Below are positions 30,635-39,771 of a DNA stretch of 41,672 nucleotides, piece after piece (the first letter of the stretch is position 1; the number at the start of each line of letters is the position of its first letter). Source of the DNA: a bacterium (lineage in GTDB: Bacteria; Patescibacteriota; Minisyncoccia; Phycocordibacterales; SBAW01). The position numbers and the translations under genes are program-made. The notes beneath the pieces are model-generated. The model worked only from the letters and a program-made list of their open reading frames with translations. It did not search any database and was not told where the DNA came from. Where the stretch lies: assembly GCA_021839985.1 (NCBI GenBank), contig JAKBZO010000004.1:1-41672 (forward strand). The letters are read 5' to 3'.

Positions 30635-33600
30635 ATGTACCGCACTCTTCGGACATACTCCTCATCGGTAGGACACCAGATCGCGCTCGGGAGGGAAAGT
30701 AAGAAGTCTCTCGCACGATTCGTCATGCAGCTTCTTATTGCGGGAAGCGCGTTCGGTCTGCTTGCTCCCGTCGCATTTGCGGCGACGGTCACGAGTACCG
30801 CCACCGGCGGCAATTGGAATACGGGTTCGACATGGGTCGGCGGCACCGCTCCTGCAGCTGGCGACACCGCTGTCATCGCAACGACTGGCGGAAACAGCGT
30901 GACCATTACGGCAAACGCAACGATCGCGAACCTTACGGTGAACTCGGGCAGCACCCTCGCGTTCTCTGGCTCGCAGACGCTTACCTTCGGCACGGCGGGC
31001 GGCGGCGCGACGGTGAACGGAACCGTCAACGGAAGCGGCACTTTGGTGATGAACAAAAATCCGAACGTGCTCGCCGGTGTGGGTACGATCAATAGTTTGA
31101 TTAGCGCCGCGCAGCCGACCTCTGTTTCCGCATCGTCCAACCTGACGGTGAATGGCACCATCGCGGTCGGGAATACGTTCACCATCAATGCGGGCGCGAT
31201 GCTGAATGCGAGCACCATCAACTCGAACGGAAAGACCGTTGCGAATAACGGCACGGTGAATCTCAGTGGCAATTATGCGCGAACCGGCGGGACCGCGATC
31301 TGGACGCAGGGCACCAGTGCCGTATTGAATATAGGAGGCATATTCACTCCTTCTGCCAACGTGACACTGACTGCCACGGGAAGCGGTAACACTGTGAATT
31401 ACAACGGATCGGCACAAGCGATCAAGCCTGCCAGCTATGTCAATCTGACGCTCTCGGGAAGCGGCATCGCGACACTCGTTACCGGCACCTCCGTGAGCGG
31501 CACCATGAATATCGCGCAGACCGGCTCCGCGACGGCGAGTATCGGCGCAGGACTCACGCTCACGGTCGCAAATCTGACGCTCGGCGGACTCGGTCGCATC
31601 AACGGCACCTGGGGTTCCACGAGCTCGACCGCGACGTATCAGAACAATACGTACTTTGCGGCGACGACGGGCAAACTGTCGGTCACGAATGATACGCGCG
31701 CGACACCGACGATCTCCGTTTCTAATTCTCCGGTGACCTATAGCGGGGCCGCGCAGGCGGCCGTGGTCACGGGTTCCGTTTCCGGTACGGCCTCCAGTAT
31801 TCTTTATGGCGGTTCAGGCACGACGCCGACGAACGCCGGCACCTATGCGGTGACGGCGAACTTCACGCCGACCGATGGGACGAGCTACAAGAGTTTGACT
31901 GGCGCTTCGGCAGGGAACTTCATCATCAATCAAGCGACAACGACGACGTCCGTGGCGACGTCGGGCACGCCGACGGTCTACGGTACCACCGTGACATTCA
32001 CGGCGACGGTTGCTCCACAAAATGGCGGCGCGCCTTCTGGGACCGTTACCTTTAAAGATGGCGCGACGATCATCGGCACCGGCACCCTCGGCGGCGGTAG
32101 CCCGGACACCGCTACGTATGCGACGGCGGCACTCTCGGCGAGAGCTCATTCGATCACTGCGGTGTACGCCGGCGATAGCAACTACGTCACGAGCACATCG
32201 GGTCCGATCTCACAGTCGGTCACGCAAAAGACCCTCACCATCTCCGGCATCACGGCGAATGACAAGCCATATGATGGAGGCACCACCGCCGTGCTCGCGG
32301 GCACGCCGGGCACCCTCGTCGGCGTCATTTCCGGCGATGCAGTCTCGCTGAGCGGCACTGCCGTGGGCACCTTCGCTTCACCGAACGTTGGCACCGGCAT
32401 CACGGTCACCGTCTCCGGTCAGTCGCTCACGGGTGCGCAAGCAGGGAACTACTCGCTCACGGAGCCGACCACGATGGCCAACATCACCGGCAAGACCCTC
32501 ACCATCTCCGGCCTCACGGCAAACAACAAGACCTACGACCAGGGCAATACCGCAACGATCTCCGGTACTCCCGTGCTCGTCGGCGTTCAATCAGGTGACT
32601 CCGTCTCCCTCGTGGGCACCGCGGTCGGCACGTTCGCATCTGTGAATGTCGGCACCGGCATCTCTGTCTCGGTGAGCGGCCTGTCACTCACCGGGGCACA
32701 GGCAGGCAACTACTCACTGACGCAGCCGACCCTGTCAGCCAATATCACGCAAAAGAACCTCACCATCTCCGGCATCACGGCGAATGACAAGCCATATGAT
32801 GGAGGCACCACCGCCGTGCTCGCGGGCACGCCGGGCACCCTCGTCGGCGTCATTTCCGGCGATGCAGTCTCGCTGAGCGGCACTGCCGTGGGCACCTTCG
32901 CTTCACCGAACGTTGGCACCGGCATCACGGTCACCGTCTCCGGTCAGTCGCTCACGGGTGCGCAAGCAGGGAACTACTCGCTCACGGAGCCGACGCTTTC
33001 GGCGGACATCCTTAACGCCGGCCCCACGGTCACATCGATCTCGCCGTCGTCGAAGAATGTCGGTGACGCAGGCTTCACTCTCACGGTGACGGGCTCGAAC
33101 TTCGTCGCCAGCTCCACGGTCAATTTCAATGGCTCGCCGCGCACCACCACGTTCGCTTCATCGACAGAGCTCACGGCGTCGATCCTTTCATCCGACCTCA
33201 CGACCGCCACTACCTCAGCGCTCATCACTGTCACCAATCCCGCTCCAGGCGGCGGCACTTCGAGCGCGGCGGTGTTCAGCGTCATAGCTCTCAATACGGC
33301 ACCGACCATTTCCTCGATCACGCCGAGCTCGGTCTCGGTAGGGTCGCCGGATACGGTCGTGACGATCATCGGCACGGACTTCCTCGCATCGTCGACCGTC
33401 CAGTTCAATAGTGCGGATCTCGCGACGACGACCTTCGCGTCTTCCACGCAGATGACCGCGACCATTCCTGCCGCACATTTGACCGCCACCTCCACCAATA
33501 GCATCACCGTCACCAATCCTGCCCCCGGCGGCGGTACCTCGAGCACGCAGACATTTTCTGTGGTCACTGCAGCTGACACGACCGCGCCGACCGTGACCTC

Positions 33601-35080
33601 GTTCTCTCTTCTGGCGACCTCTTCTGCCCTCACCATCTCGATCTCATCGTTGTCAGCTACCGACAATGTCGGCGTCACGGGCTACCTGGTGACGGAATCT
33701 TCAACGACGCCAGCGGTGAGCAACTCGGCGTGGTCGGCGACCGCACCCTCGAGCTACACCTTCGCGCTTCAGGGCGACAAGACATTGTATGCTTGGGCAA
33801 AAGATGCCGCTGGCAATATCTCCACCGGCGTGAGCGCGACGACCACGATCACCTATGTGCAGGTGAGTCCGGGGGGAGAGCAGACACTTCTTACCAACGG
33901 GACGATGAGTCCCAACAACACCGCGGCGTCTTCAAGCAACGTCACTTTCAAACAAGCGGTGCATGTGGTGTTCGGAAACGGATCGACCATCGTCGTCCCG
34001 TTGAGCACTGTCATGACGGCCTCGACGACCTCTGATTGGACGACGCTCCTCTCGACTAACAGCGTCTCGACGACGGACATTCCATCGAGCGTGACATCGG
34101 CGGGCGCGCTGCAGTGGGGGCTTCCGAGCACTGCGATCACTGCCAGCCAGCCGGTCACGATCGAGATCTACGTCGGCGCCGCATTCAATGGCCGTTCGCT
34201 CTCGTACTATCGGAAAGAGGCAGGAGGGACTGCATGGACGCAAGCGGGCACCTGCACGATAAGCTCCGGCCTGTGTCAGTTCACAACCTCGACATTCTGC
34301 TCATTCTTCGTGGGAGTGCCGGTCACGGCTCCCGCGTCATCGGCGGGTGGAGGTTCGACCGTACCGCCAACGACCGTGACCATCGACGGCGTTGCATTCC
34401 CGGGCGCATCGGTCTCCGTGATCGACAAAGACTCACCGTACCAGACGATCTTCACCAAGGATGTGACGACCGGCTCTGACGGCACGTTCCATATAAGTTT
34501 CGTCGGCGTTCTCATGAGTCAGCACAGCTACGGTCTTATCGTTCGTGATAGCCAAGGTCGCCTCTCCCAATCGAAATTCTTTAACATCGACACGGTGACC
34601 AATTCGCTGACCGTCAAAGATGTCGTGGTGTCTCCGACCATCGGTTTCCTCCAGACGGCGGTGACTCGCGGCAACCCGGTCACGATCGTCGGCTTCTCAA
34701 CGCCGGGCAGCACCGTTCATGTGTCCCTCGATGGTACAATGCAGAAAGATGTGACGGCAGGAAGCGACGGATCGTACCGACTCTCCGCGGATACGGGAGC
34801 GCTTGATTTCGGCGGACACCAGGCACGAGCGAGCCAGACCACTAAGGCGGGTGTCACGAGCGACTTCTCACCGACGCAGATGTTCACGGTCGCTCAGACG
34901 TCCAACGTATCGACCGACCTCAACGGAGACGGCGTGACCGATATCAAAGACCTGAGTATCTTCCTCTCGCGCTGGCAGTCGACCGACCCGGCGGTCCTTA
35001 AGACGATCGATTTCGACGGCGATGGCAGGGTAGACCTTACCGACTTCAGCATTCTCCTCCGAGCTATTAGAAAGCAGTAG
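30635..35080 (+). CDS. Giant secreted surface protein with YDG/MBG and Ig-like repeats and a C-terminal dockerin
   Basis: 1481 residues. A basic N-terminus and hydrophobic stretch (MQLLIAGSAFGLLAPVAFA) form a signal peptide, cleaved near residue 49. Then GGNWNTGSTWVGGTAPAAGDTAVI starts a Gly/Thr-rich beta-helix-like part (to ~350), an MBG-like domain (~355-435), a Big_3-like Ig domain (~436-528), three YDG repeats (~529-787), two IPT/TIG-like repeats (~795-978), further Ig-like parts, and a dockerin at ~1424-1481: DLNGDGVTDIKDL and DFDGDGRVDLTDF, both calcium-loop F-hands. Two YDG repeats are nearly identical in DNA. It is expected outside the cell, docking to a cohesin; the next gene supplies one. 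Confidence 0.9.
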   Translation: MYRTLRTYSSSVGHQIALGRESKKSLARFVMQLLIAGSAFGLLAPVAFAATVTSTATGGNWNTGSTWVGGTAPAAGDTAVIATTGGNSVTITANATIANLTVNSGSTLAFSGSQTLTFGTAGGGATVNGTVNGSGTLVMNKNPNVLAGVGTINSLISAAQPTSVSASSNLTVNGTIAVGNTFTINAGAMLNASTINSNGKTVANNGTVNLSGNYARTGGTAIWTQGTSAVLNIGGIFTPSANVTLTATGSGNTVNYNGSAQAIKPASYVNLTLSGSGIATLVTGTSVSGTMNIAQTGSATASIGAGLTLTVANLTLGGLGRINGTWGSTSSTATYQNNTYFAATTGKLSVTNDTRATPTISVSNSPVTYSGAAQAAVVTGSVSGTASSILYGGSGTTPTNAGTYAVTANFTPTDGTSYKSLTGASAGNFIINQATTTTSVATSGTPTVYGTTVTFTATVAPQNGGAPSGTVTFKDGATIIGTGTLGGGSPDTATYATAALSARAHSITAVYAGDSNYVTSTSGPISQSVTQKTLTISGITANDKPYDGGTTAVLAGTPGTLVGVISGDAVSLSGTAVGTFASPNVGTGITVTVSGQSLTGAQAGNYSLTEPTTMANITGKTLTISGLTANNKTYDQGNTATISGTPVLVGVQSGDSVSLVGTAVGTFASVNVGTGISVSVSGLSLTGAQAGNYSLTQPTLSANITQKNLTISGITANDKPYDGGTTAVLAGTPGTLVGVISGDAVSLSGTAVGTFASPNVGTGITVTVSGQSLTGAQAGNYSLTEPTLSADILNAGPTVTSISPSSKNVGDAGFTLTVTGSNFVASSTVNFNGSPRTTTFASSTELTASILSSDLTTATTSALITVTNPAPGGGTSSAAVFSVIALNTAPTISSITPSSVSVGSPDTVVTIIGTDFLASSTVQFNSADLATTTFASSTQMTATIPAAHLTATSTNSITVTNPAPGGGTSSTQTFSVVTAADTTAPTVTSFSLLATSSALTISISSLSATDNVGVTGYLVTESSTTPAVSNSAWSATAPSSYTFALQGDKTLYAWAKDAAGNISTGVSATTTITYVQVSPGGEQTLLTNGTMSPNNTAASSSNVTFKQAVHVVFGNGSTIVVPLSTVMTASTTSDWTTLLSTNSVSTTDIPSSVTSAGALQWGLPSTAITASQPVTIEIYVGAAFNGRSLSYYRKEAGGTAWTQAGTCTISSGLCQFTTSTFCSFFVGVPVTAPASSAGGGSTVPPTTVTIDGVAFPGASVSVIDKDSPYQTIFTKDVTTGSDGTFHISFVGVLMSQHSYGLIVRDSQGRLSQSKFFNIDTVTNSLTVKDVVVSPTIGFLQTAVTRGNPVTIVGFSTPGSTVHVSLDGTMQKDVTAGSDGSYRLSADTGALDFGGHQARASQTTKAGVTSDFSPTQMFTVAQTSNVSTDLNGDGVTDIKDLSIFLSRWQSTDPAVLKTIDFDGDGRVDLTDFSILLRAIRKQ
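32221..32994 (+). repeat. 249-bp direct repeat in the giant gene
   Basis: 32221-32469 and 32746-32994 appear identical except one base (ACC to AAC, Thr to Asn). They encode the first and third YDG domains. The second YDG domain between them is clearly diverged. This points to recent duplication or gene conversion. Confidence 0.9.
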
Positions 35081-35103
35081 AGCTTATTATTTACAAAGCC
35101 ACT

Positions 35104-36819
35104 ATGAAAAAATTCGATCGAGCTCTTTTTGGTCTTGCTGCAGGAATGCTGTTCTTCGGCATGGCGTCGAGCGCGTCTGCCGCCACCCTTTTTCTCTCGC
35201 CGCCGACCGTCGTGATAGGTCCCTCGCAGAACTTCAGCGTTGACATAAAGGTGGACGGCGCCGGTGTTGGGTTCAACGCAGCGCAAGCGACCATCCGATT
35301 CCCAACGGATCTGCTCCAGGTCAGCTCGATCGATAAAACGAATTCAGCTTTCAGTTTCTGGCTTGAGGACCCAGTCTTCTCGAACGATCAAGGAGCCATT
35401 TCGTTCATCGGCGGCTCTCCATTCGGAGTTTCCGGGGCGGCTATTCAAGTGCTTCGCGTGAACTTCGTACCAAAGGGGACCGGTACCGGCACTATTTCAG
35501 TTGCGAGCGCCGCGATCACCGCCTCTGATGGCAGTGGTACGAACATCCTCTCGACGACCACCAGCGCGTCCATCACCGTCTCTCCGACGAACGTGACATC
35601 TTCAAGCGCGGTAACAGCGCCGCAGCAGATAACGCGCACACCTGCTCCGGCGACCGGCGTGCCGGCGGCGCCGTCTCTCAACGTGTCGCTCTATCCTGAC
35701 CCTACGCAGTGGTACGACCAAGTGAGTCCGTTCTCGGTGAGTTGGAACCTTCCTGCTGATGTCTCCGCCATTGCGACCGCGATCAACAAGCAGCCGAATT
35801 TCGATCCGACCACCTCGGAGGGTCTGTTCGACAACAAGACCTTCGACGCGCTTTCAGACGGGATCTGGTATCTGCATGTGCGGTTCAAGGATAGCGTCGG
35901 TTGGAGCGCGACCGCGCACAGCCGCATCGCCATCGACACACAACCGCCGCTCGGCTTCAAGATAACGACGCAAGGCGGGGACACGGCAAATGATCCGGCG
36001 CCGACGCTTCAGTTCAAGACCGACGATGCGCTTTCCGGTATGAAGGAGTATGACGTGATCGTAGATAACCACGACCCCCTCGTTGTGCCTGCGAAGGGTT
36101 TTACGGGTAGCTTCACCCTGCCGCTTCAGGTGCCTGGTGATCATCACGTCCAGGTGAGGGCGGTCGATAATGCAGGCAACAGCGTTGAAGATTTCATCAC
36201 CCTTCATATCCTGCCGATCGCGTCCCCGACGATCTCCTTCACAACGCCGCAGCTCTTCTCTGGCGAGCCGACCGGTTTGACCGTACAAGGTTCCGCCTTG
36301 CCGAATATCGAGGTCGTCCTCAATGTCCATCAAGCCGATGCTGTCATCGCGAGCTCGACCGTTCAGACGGACGCCCAAGGTAATTGGGAATATACGTTCA
36401 GCGAACCGCTCCACAATGGCACCTACAACGTGAGTGCGGTGAGCCGCGATGCTCGGGGAGCACTCAGTCTGACGGTCGAATCACCCTCTGTCGTAGTAAC
36501 GAACCGGCCTATTCTTGAGATCGGCTCATTCCAGCTCGGTTCCGGCGGCGCCGCAGTTCTTCTCTTGATCATCCTGCTCGGTGGTTTTGGGAGCGGGGTG
36601 TGGTTCTATCGCAAGCGCACGGCACTCTTCGCACAACGTCTCGTCGCTGCTTCAAGAGATCTGTCCACCGTGTTCGACCTCATTCGCAAAGACGTTGAGC
36701 GGATAGACGCGGAAATACCAGCAAACTCGGAACACAAGTCGGTCGTTAAACATTTGAGGGAAAATGTGCAAAAGATGGAGGTGCTCCTGAAGAAAGAGAT
36801 CGAGCGTATCGACAAATAG
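35104..36819 (+). CDS. Membrane-anchored cohesin-domain protein
   Basis: 571 residues, type I topology. Signal peptide at 1-27 (ends SSASA-A). Residues ~28-150 look like a cohesin: LFLSPPTVVIGPSQNFSVDIKVDGAGVGFNAAQATIRFPTDLLQVSSI ... AIQVLRVNFVPKGTGTGTISVASAAI. Then a Pro/Thr linker, Ig-like domains (~190-465), a membrane helix (VLLLIILLGGFGSGVWFY, ~480-500) and a ~70-residue charged, coiled-coil-like cytoplasmic tail. It likely displays the cohesin outside and could hold the dockerin protein encoded 23 nt upstream. The tail might signal inward; that part is speculation. Confidence 0.85.
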   Translation: MKKFDRALFGLAAGMLFFGMASSASAATLFLSPPTVVIGPSQNFSVDIKVDGAGVGFNAAQATIRFPTDLLQVSSIDKTNSAFSFWLEDPVFSNDQGAISFIGGSPFGVSGAAIQVLRVNFVPKGTGTGTISVASAAITASDGSGTNILSTTTSASITVSPTNVTSSSAVTAPQQITRTPAPATGVPAAPSLNVSLYPDPTQWYDQVSPFSVSWNLPADVSAIATAINKQPNFDPTTSEGLFDNKTFDALSDGIWYLHVRFKDSVGWSATAHSRIAIDTQPPLGFKITTQGGDTANDPAPTLQFKTDDALSGMKEYDVIVDNHDPLVVPAKGFTGSFTLPLQVPGDHHVQVRAVDNAGNSVEDFITLHILPIASPTISFTTPQLFSGEPTGLTVQGSALPNIEVVLNVHQADAVIASSTVQTDAQGNWEYTFSEPLHNGTYNVSAVSRDARGALSLTVESPSVVVTNRPILEIGSFQLGSGGAAVLLLIILLGGFGSGVWFYRKRTALFAQRLVAASRDLSTVFDLIRKDVERIDAEIPANSEHKSVVKHLRENVQKMEVLLKKEIERIDK

Positions 36820-36848
36820 CTCACCCACTAGCCATAATGAACCTATCA

Positions 36849-37229
36849 ATGGAAAATTCTCAGAAAAAGATCCTGATCGTAGAAGATGAAGATGTTATTG
36901 CACTTCCGCTTGCCGACACACTGCGGGCTGAGGGATTTGCCGTGCTTACGGCCGTTGATGGCTCAGAAGGTCTTGATATTTCACTTCGTGAAAAGCCGGA
37001 TCTGATCGTGCTTGATATCCTCATGCCGAAGATGGACGGAACTGAGATGCTCAAGCGCTTGCGTGCGGACGAATGGGGGAAGGATGCGCGCGTGGTCGTT
37101 CTCACGAACGTCGCTGAAATGACAAAGATGGCGGATGTGATCGATGAGCGAGTGACCGACTACTTGCTGAAGGTTGATTGGGATCTGGAGAGTGTTGTTT
37201 CCCTCATCAAAGAGCACCTCGGGGTGTGA
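36849..37229 (+). CDS. Single-domain response regulator
   Basis: 126 residues, receiver only: LIVEDEDVIALPL, phospho-Asp in LIVLDILMPKMDG, Thr in VVVLTNV, Lys in YLLKVD. A -10-like CATAAT (36833-36838) fits a start at ATG 36849 better than the track start 36837. It closes the kinase-surface block. Its similarity to the 30189 protein suggests both serve the same pathway. Confidence 0.93.
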   Translation: MENSQKKILIVEDEDVIALPLADTLRAEGFAVLTAVDGSEGLDISLREKPDLIVLDILMPKMDGTEMLKRLRADEWGKDARVVVLTNVAEMTKMADVIDERVTDYLLKVDWDLESVVSLIKEHLGV

Positions 37230-37348
37230 ACCGCTTTAAATCGCGAGCTACGTCGTTGCGAGCTCAGGTACTCCCTCACAATACCAATTCAGTATTGCTC
37301 GGTTCATTCCTCGCTCGCGCCTAGTATCTCACTGATTTTAAGCGGTTC
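37228..37348. repeat. Inverted-repeat spacer after the second response regulator
   Basis: GAACCGCTTTAAAT (37228-37241), starting inside the TGA stop, is inverted at 37335-37348 with one mismatch. Inside lies CAATA-ccaattcag-TATTG and CTCGCTCGCGC words. It begins a 344-nt gap without a gene. Confidence 0.55.
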
Positions 37349-37390
37349 ATAAGCTACCGCTCGCATTGGCACATCACTGCGTTGTGCTTC

Positions 37391-37437
37391 GAAAAATACC
37401 GCTCACTGTATGTTGAATACGACTCGCGGTATTTTTC
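37391..37437. terminator. Long-loop hairpin
   Basis: GAAAAATACCGC (37391-37402) and GCGGTATTTTTC (37426-37437), a perfect 12-bp stem with a 23-nt loop and T-run. It may terminate either direction. Confidence 0.5.
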
Positions 37438-37476
37438 TTGCACGCCTTGTGCTGCTCTGAAATTATGCGGAGACAG

Positions 37477-37515
37477 TACGGTGCGGTGAGGCCGCTTCGC
37501 CTGCGCCGCACCGTA
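37477..37515. repeat. GC-rich hairpin upstream of the recG 3' end
   Basis: TACGGTGCGG/CCGCACCGTA with inner AGGC/GCCT. No T-run. Confidence 0.5.
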
Positions 37516-37573
37516 GCTTCAGCGAAGGCACGCCCAGCATTTCATCGATCTCCAGTGGGTTAAGGGCTTACGC

Positions 37574-39748
37574 TCATTCGAAGTGGAAAGAGGCGGCGCG
37601 CCGCGAGAGCGCGAGGGCAAGCGCGGGCGATGACGAGAGCGACTCGTCCTTCTTTATGATGGCGATCGCCTCGCGGCGCGCCGCCTCGACCAGCTTGAGA
37701 TTTTCGAGCGCTTCCATGCCGATATCGGAGATGCCCCATTGGCGTCCGCCGCGCAGTTCACCCGCGCCGCGCTCGCGCAGGTCGAGTTCGGCGAGTTCAA
37801 AGCCGTTCTTCGCGGTCGTGAGCGCTTTGAGTCGCGCGCGCGTTCGCTCGCCGCGGCTCTCCGCCACCACGAAGCAATACGCTTGGTGCGAGCTTCGCAC
37901 GATGCGCCCGCGCAGTTGATGCAGCTGTGCGAGGCCGAAGCGCTCCGCGCCCTCGATCATCATGACGGTCGCGTTCGGTACGTTCACGCCGACCTCCACC
38001 ACCGACGTGGCGACGAGTATGTCGATCTCATGCTCCGCAAATCGCTTCATGACCGCATCTTTTTCGGTAGGCGTCATCTTGCTGTGCACGATATCGATCC
38101 GAAACTCCGGGAAGACATCTTTCTTGAGCCGCTTCGCCTCTTCCTTCACTGACTTCGCCTGGATCGCGAACGCCTTTTCAGGATCGGGTTCATCGATGCG
38201 CGGACAGATGACGTATGCTTGGCGGCCAGCCTGCAGCTCCTGCCGCATGCGCGCGTACGCCGCTTCACGCTTCTTCGGCTCGACGACCTCCGTGATGATC
38301 GGCTTGCGCCCGCGCGGCATCTCATCAAGGACCGTGAGATCGAGATCGCCGTATACCGTGAGCGCAAGTGTGCGCGGGATCGGCGTCGCGGTCATCGAAA
38401 GCAAGTGGGGAAGGCGAGTCTCTTTGCGCGCCAGCATGCGGCGCTGGGCGGTCCCGAAGCGATGTTGTTCGTCGATGATGACGAGTGCGAGATGTTTGAA
38501 TTGCACGCTCTCTTGAATGAGCGCGTGCGTGCCGATCACGATGCCGATCTCGCCGTTTGCGACCCACTTCAGGAGCTGGGCGCGGGAAATTTTTGTCGCT
38601 TTGTCGCGTGCGATCTTGGACGGAAATCTGTAGCAACCACTGCCAGTGATGAGCCCGATCGGCATCGGATGATCGCTAAAGAGATGAATGAATGATTCAA
38701 AATGCTGCTTGGCGAGGATCTCGGTCGGCGCCATGTAAGCGACTTGCAAGGCCCCGCTCCTTTGTCCCTCAGGCCGCTGCGACACGATGGCAAATGCAGC
38801 ACTTGCCGCGACCGCGGTCTTGCCGGATCCTACATCGCCCTCAAGCAGCCGCGACATGGGAGCGCCTTTCTTGAAGTCGCTCAGAATAGTGTCGATCGCG
38901 CGGCCCTGAGCGCTCGTCAGCGGGAAATCGAACGTGCCAATGAAATCGCCGACATCTTCGCGCGGCGTATCGATGGCAAAACTTTTTTCGCGCGCCTCGA
39001 GCGCGCGCGTACGCTGGCGCTCAAGCTGAATGAAAAATACTTCTTCGAATGCGAAGCGTTTGCGTGCGGCGAGTGCATCTTTGTGGGAGTGCGGCGTATG
39101 CGCATAGATGAGTGCGTCGTGAATGTTCGGCAGATGATAGGTGCTGAGAATATGTGCGGGAATCGGATCTTCGATGCTGGAGAGCGTGTCAGGTGCCAAC
39201 AGTTTCGCGATCGCGTGCCGCATCCACAGCGACGTGACGCCTGCCGATTCGGGGTACACAGCAAAAAGCTGCTGCCCGAGGAGATCAGACTTCCGCAAGC
39301 TTGCGGAGGTCTGATCTCCCCCAAACAATCCGTCCTCGATGTTTGCCGCGCGCTCAAGCTGCGGGTTGGCGAGGTAGAGTTTGCCTTCGCTTCCGGTGAC
39401 TTTGCCGGTCGCCTTCACCCGCGTGCCGTCTTGCCACATCTTCGCGATGTATGGCTGGTTGAACCACATGCACTTAACGCGGCCGGTTTGGTCGCGCACG
39501 TATCCTTCGGAGACCGGCACGCGCCGCTTCCATGATTTCTTCGTCTCCAACTTCTCAAGCGTGCCGATGATGGTCGCGTCCATGCCAAGGGAGAGCGCCG
39601 AGACGCTCGTCTCCGAGCCGCCTTCGTCATAGCGCGTGGGGAAGTGCCACAGCAGATCGCGCACGGTCGCGATGCCGAGTTTTTTGAGCGCGGCCTTCTG
39701 CTGCGCCGTGAGGCGGAAGAGATCGGTGATCGACGTATGAGCATCCAT
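37574..39748 (-). CDS. recG: ATP-dependent DNA helicase RecG
   Basis: Remodels stalled replication forks and Holliday junctions. It has 724 residues from the ATG at 39748 (MDAHTSITDLFRL). The N-terminal helical and OB wedge domains run to ~250. The helicase core has LLEGDVGSGKTAVA (Walker A), YMAPTEILAKQHFE, IIDEQHRFG (DEQH box), SMTATPIPRTLALT and motif VI QLHQLRGRIVRSSHQAYCF. Motif VI reads GRIVRS where RecG usually has GRVGRG. The ORF track start is 65 codons too early and overlaps the divergent gene. A 40-bp palindrome lies in frame at 39280-39319. Confidence 0.95.
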   Translation of the reverse strand: MDAHTSITDLFRLTAQQKAALKKLGIATVRDLLWHFPTRYDEGGSETSVSALSLGMDATIIGTLEKLETKKSWKRRVPVSEGYVRDQTGRVKCMWFNQPYIAKMWQDGTRVKATGKVTGSEGKLYLANPQLERAANIEDGLFGGDQTSASLRKSDLLGQQLFAVYPESAGVTSLWMRHAIAKLLAPDTLSSIEDPIPAHILSTYHLPNIHDALIYAHTPHSHKDALAARKRFAFEEVFFIQLERQRTRALEAREKSFAIDTPREDVGDFIGTFDFPLTSAQGRAIDTILSDFKKGAPMSRLLEGDVGSGKTAVAASAAFAIVSQRPEGQRSGALQVAYMAPTEILAKQHFESFIHLFSDHPMPIGLITGSGCYRFPSKIARDKATKISRAQLLKWVANGEIGIVIGTHALIQESVQFKHLALVIIDEQHRFGTAQRRMLARKETRLPHLLSMTATPIPRTLALTVYGDLDLTVLDEMPRGRKPIITEVVEPKKREAAYARMRQELQAGRQAYVICPRIDEPDPEKAFAIQAKSVKEEAKRLKKDVFPEFRIDIVHSKMTPTEKDAVMKRFAEHEIDILVATSVVEVGVNVPNATVMMIEGAERFGLAQLHQLRGRIVRSSHQAYCFVVAESRGERTRARLKALTTAKNGFELAELDLRERGAGELRGGRQWGISDIGMEALENLKLVEAARREAIAIIKKDESLSSSPALALALSRRAASFHFE
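39280..39319. repeat. 40-bp palindrome inside recG
   Basis: GGAGATCAGACTTCCGCAAGC followed by its complement, centred on AAGCTT, with a single mismatched pair. It is read in frame as part of GGDQTSASLRKSDLLG, in the N-terminal half of RecG. Confidence 0.85.
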
Positions 39749-39754
39749 CCTCCA

Positions 39755-39764
39755 ATGATATACT
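39755..39764. promoter_or_regulatory. Overlapping divergent -10 boxes of recG and malic enzyme
   Basis: Plus strand TGA-TATACT (box 39759-39764) ends 7 nt before ATG 39772. On the minus strand TATCAT (39760-39755) ends 6 nt before the recG ATG at 39748. The boxes share two bases. The whole intergenic gap is 23 bp. Confidence 0.6.
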
Positions 39765-39771
39765 GGTGCGT

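Noticed and set aside
31700-33000. Possible CRISPR array because of regular repeats
   Set aside because: The repeats are ~260-bp coding units of YDG domains with no short repeat-spacer pattern. No CRISPR array was seen anywhere.
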